Below are positions 21,014 through 22,433 of a stretch of DNA of 22,433 bases, piece after piece. Made by a program: the position numbers and the translations under genes. Numbering within the stretch: the first letter of the stretch is position 1; each line of letters starts with the position of its first letter. The DNA is from JAKAXG01 sp035702985 (GTDB lineage: Bacteria > Actinomycetota > Acidimicrobiia > Acidimicrobiales > Palsa-688). Where the stretch lies: the NCBI GenBank assembly GCA_035702985.1, contig DASSZD010000089.1, forward strand, positions 1-22,433, given 5' to 3'. The notes beneath the pieces were generated by a model, which was not told the DNA's origin, ran no database searches, and saw only the letters and a list, made by a program, of their open reading frames with translations.

Positions 21014-21622
21014 ATGGTGGCGATGAGGAGGCAACGGGCGGTTCTGGCCATCGGCGCCGGCGTGGCGGCCGCCGTCGTGGTCGGTGCCGCCCTGGTGGCC
21101 GCCTCCCGGTCCGGGGCGGCCGCCGTGACCGGCCCGGGTCCGGTGGCTGCACCCGCCCCGAGCGCCTCGCCGGCCGCCGCACCGCAGGCGGTGGCGAGCA
21201 GTGGCAACGCCGGCGCCTGCCCCAGCGGCGGACTGGACTGGACCGAGACCGACTTCAGCGCCGTCCCGGTGGACCCGGCCAACTGGGAGTGGCTGGTGCA
21301 GGAGCACGGCCGGGTGCGCAACGACTCCCCCGCCGCCGTCGTCGTGGGCGAGGGCGTGGGCCGGATCGGGCGGGGCACCCCGCCCGGACAGGCGCTGAGC
21401 CCGGTGATCGACTTGGCGCTCACCCCGTCGGGTGCGCTGACGTTGCCCCCGGGTCAGGCCGAGCCCTACGGAGCCGCCGTCCTGGTGCAGAGCGCCGACC
21501 GGCCCCGGGATCTGGGGCCCGGCCTGTCCGACGCCAGCTGGGCGTCTCCGGCCGTGGCGTCGGGCTGCCCCGCACCGGGCGGAGCCGCCCCCGGGCCGGC
21601 CGCCGCCACCAGCCTGGACTGA
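21014..21622 (+). CDS. Membrane-anchored or secreted hypothetical protein
   Basis: The 202-residue product (199 if ATG 21023 is used, which the promoter position favours) begins MVAMRRQRAVLAIGAG followed by a hydrophobic helix (about 8-32). It then has a Pro/Ala/Ser-rich linker (36-65) and a compact domain with two cysteines (GACPSGG and SGCPAPG) that could pair. The domain contains GGLDWTETDFSAVPVDP, WEWLVQEHGRVRNDS and GAAVLVQSADRP. This is the layout of an extracytoplasmic protein held by a signal-anchor. The family is not recognised. It is divergent from ppk2 and followed by the PadR-type regulator. Confidence 0.7.
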   Translation: MVAMRRQRAVLAIGAGVAAAVVVGAALVAASRSGAAAVTGPGPVAAPAPSASPAAAPQAVASSGNAGACPSGGLDWTETDFSAVPVDPANWEWLVQEHGRVRNDSPAAVVVGEGVGRIGRGTPPGQALSPVIDLALTPSGALTLPPGQAEPYGAAVLVQSADRPRDLGPGLSDASWASPAVASGCPAPGGAAPGPAAATSLD

Positions 21623-21637
21623 CCCGCCTGAGGCGGG
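21623..21637 (+). terminator. Short hairpin after the secreted unknown
   Basis: CCCGCC, TGA and GGCGGG form a 6-bp stem just past the stop codon at 21622. No T-run follows, so termination strength is doubtful. Confidence 0.3.
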
Positions 21638-21668
21638 CCGCCGGGCCCGGACCATTAGCGTTGGGGTC

Positions 21669-22211
21669 ATGGCGGCTCCCGCAGCGGACCAGGACGCACG
21701 GCTGTCCCTGGCCGAATGCGTGGTGCTCGGCCTGGTGGCCGAGGGTTCAACCCACGGCTTCGCGGTGGCCCGCGTCCTGGGCCCCGACGGGGAGGTCGGC
21801 CGGGTGTACTCGCTGGCCAGGCCGGCCGTGTACCGGGCCATGGACCGCCTGGCGGCGGTCGGGATGATCGAGGCCATGCCGGAGCAGCCGGGCCGCCGGG
21901 GACCCAAGCGCACCCCGATGCGGGTCACTGCCGACGGGCGGCGGGCCCTGGAGGAGTGGCTGCGCCGCCCGGTCACCCACATCCGGGACCTGCGGACCGA
22001 GTTCCTGGCCAAGCTGGCCCTGCTGGAAAGGTCGGGGGCCGACGCCGGCGACCTGGTGGACCGCCAGATCACCGTGGTGACGCGGATCGTCGAGGGCCTC
22101 GACGATCAGGAGCGGAGGGCCGGCGGGTTCGACCGGACGCTGGCGCTGTGGCGCCTACGTTCCGGCCAGGCCGCCCTGCGGTTCCTCGAGGATCTGGCCG
22201 CCGGCCGTTGA
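21669..22211 (+). CDS. PadR-family transcriptional regulator
   Basis: The 180-residue protein has the PadR winged helix (about 12-92): LSLAECVVLGLVAEGSTHGF, VYSLARPAVYRAMDRLAAVGMIE, then a wing with GRRGPKRTPMRVTADGRRALEEWL. The C-terminal half (about 95-178) is the Vir-type helical dimerisation domain (LRTEFLAKLALLE). PadR proteins usually repress neighbouring transport or detoxification genes in response to small molecules. The target is not evident; candidates are the binding-protein gene that converges on it or the upstream secreted unknown. The ATG start follows the hairpin at 21623-21637 by about 30 bases. Confidence 0.92.
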   Translation: MAAPAADQDARLSLAECVVLGLVAEGSTHGFAVARVLGPDGEVGRVYSLARPAVYRAMDRLAAVGMIEAMPEQPGRRGPKRTPMRVTADGRRALEEWLRRPVTHIRDLRTEFLAKLALLERSGADAGDLVDRQITVVTRIVEGLDDQERRAGGFDRTLALWRLRSGQAALRFLEDLAAGR

Positions 22212-22258
22212 CAGCCCGATCTCCGCGGCGCGGCCGGGTCGGCCCGGCCGGGGCCCGC

Positions 22259-22433
22259 TCAGGATCCGGGCAGGGCCCGGCGGAGGGCCGGCGGCACCCC
22301 TGAGCCGGACACGGTCGGCGGCTCCACCATCTGGAAACCGGCGCGGACCAGGATGTCCCGCCCGGCCGGGCTGAGCAGGTAGGCCACGAACGCCTCGGCG
22401 CCGGCCTGGTCGGGCGCCCCCTGCAGGACCGTC
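22259..22433 (-). CDS. Molybdate-type ABC transporter substrate-binding protein (C-terminal fragment)
   Basis: The minus-strand frame is open from the window edge to TGA at 22259-22261 and gives 57 residues. The text includes AGAEAFVAYLLSPAGRDILV followed by RAGFQMVEPP. This is the C-terminal pattern of ModA-like binding proteins (x-A-x-A-F-V-x-x-L-x-S-P-x-G-x-x-I-L-x-x-x-G-F). It captures oxyanions such as molybdate outside the membrane for an ABC importer. The N-terminus and the rest of the operon lie beyond the window. Tungstate or sulfate specificity cannot be excluded. It converges on the PadR gene with 47 bases between stops. Confidence 0.7.
   Translation of the reverse strand, partial: TVLQGAPDQAGAEAFVAYLLSPAGRDILVRAGFQMVEPPTVSGSGVPPALRRALPGS

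Noticed and set aside
19921..21867. Long plus-strand open frame (648 codons)
   Set aside because: It covers the ppk2 antisense strand and reads through two real plus-strand genes in a different frame. Composition is that of a GC shadow.

Overview
The window is very GC-rich and gene-dense. About 30 genes lie on both strands, GTG (and one TTG) starts are frequent, and many genes overlap by 4 bases. This points to a high-GC Actinomycetota genome. The secreted 42-residue repeats of the GYWLVASDGGIF type and the encapsulin plus encapsulated-ferritin pair suggest the Acidimicrobiia or a near relative, but that assignment rests on remembered family distributions. No insertion sequence, prophage, CRISPR array or plasmid hallmark was seen. 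No stretch of more than about 165 bases lacks a gene or RNA feature.

Layout. (1) 1-2648: the 5' end of a DUF3800-like protein, a tRNA-Ala(TGC) with its terminator, and a divergent MmyB-type regulator/aldo-keto reductase pair. (2) 2704-5084: a divergent glycosyltransferase-51 protein, a trans-aconitate methyltransferase and two small unknown genes. (3) 5098-12048, all minus strand: a nine-gene run. It begins with a SigB/SigF-type sigma factor carrying a CheR-like N-terminal extension. It continues with a MauD-like thioredoxin protein, an unknown 155-residue protein, a MauE-like membrane protein, a Tat-exported 26-cysteine MauA-like protein fused to a six-repeat putative beta-propeller, a CcdA/MauF-like membrane protein, a lipoprotein, a 45-residue membrane peptide and a saccharopine-dehydrogenase-like protein. 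Five of these genes are chained by four successive 4-base start/stop overlaps. (4) 12211-15517: surE converging on an encapsulin operon (encapsulated ferritin plus shell), preceded by a membrane Ser/Thr kinase. (5) 15610-22433: rarA; a lipid operon (alpha/beta hydrolase, patatin, PlsC-like acyltransferase); a small Cys-containing gene antisense to the ppk2 end; ppk2; a secreted unknown; a PadR regulator; and the C-terminus of a molybdate-type binding protein.

The most interesting system is region 3. It looks like a self-contained export and disulfide-assembly locus. Tat delivers the cysteine-rich protein, while the MauD, MauE and CcdA-like proteins plausibly supply thiol-disulfide chemistry. 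The cargo joins a light-chain-like domain to a propeller-like repeat domain in one chain. In classical methylamine dehydrogenase the two subunits (MauA and the MauB propeller) are separate. No MauB or MauG is present in the window, so amine oxidation and a tryptophan-derived cofactor are hypotheses only. The sigma factor at the head of the run suggests stress or envelope control. SigB-like promoter motifs (GGGTAW or GGGTAC) also lie just ahead of the kinase, the encapsulated ferritin and the secreted unknown, which may tie several of these loci to one regulon.
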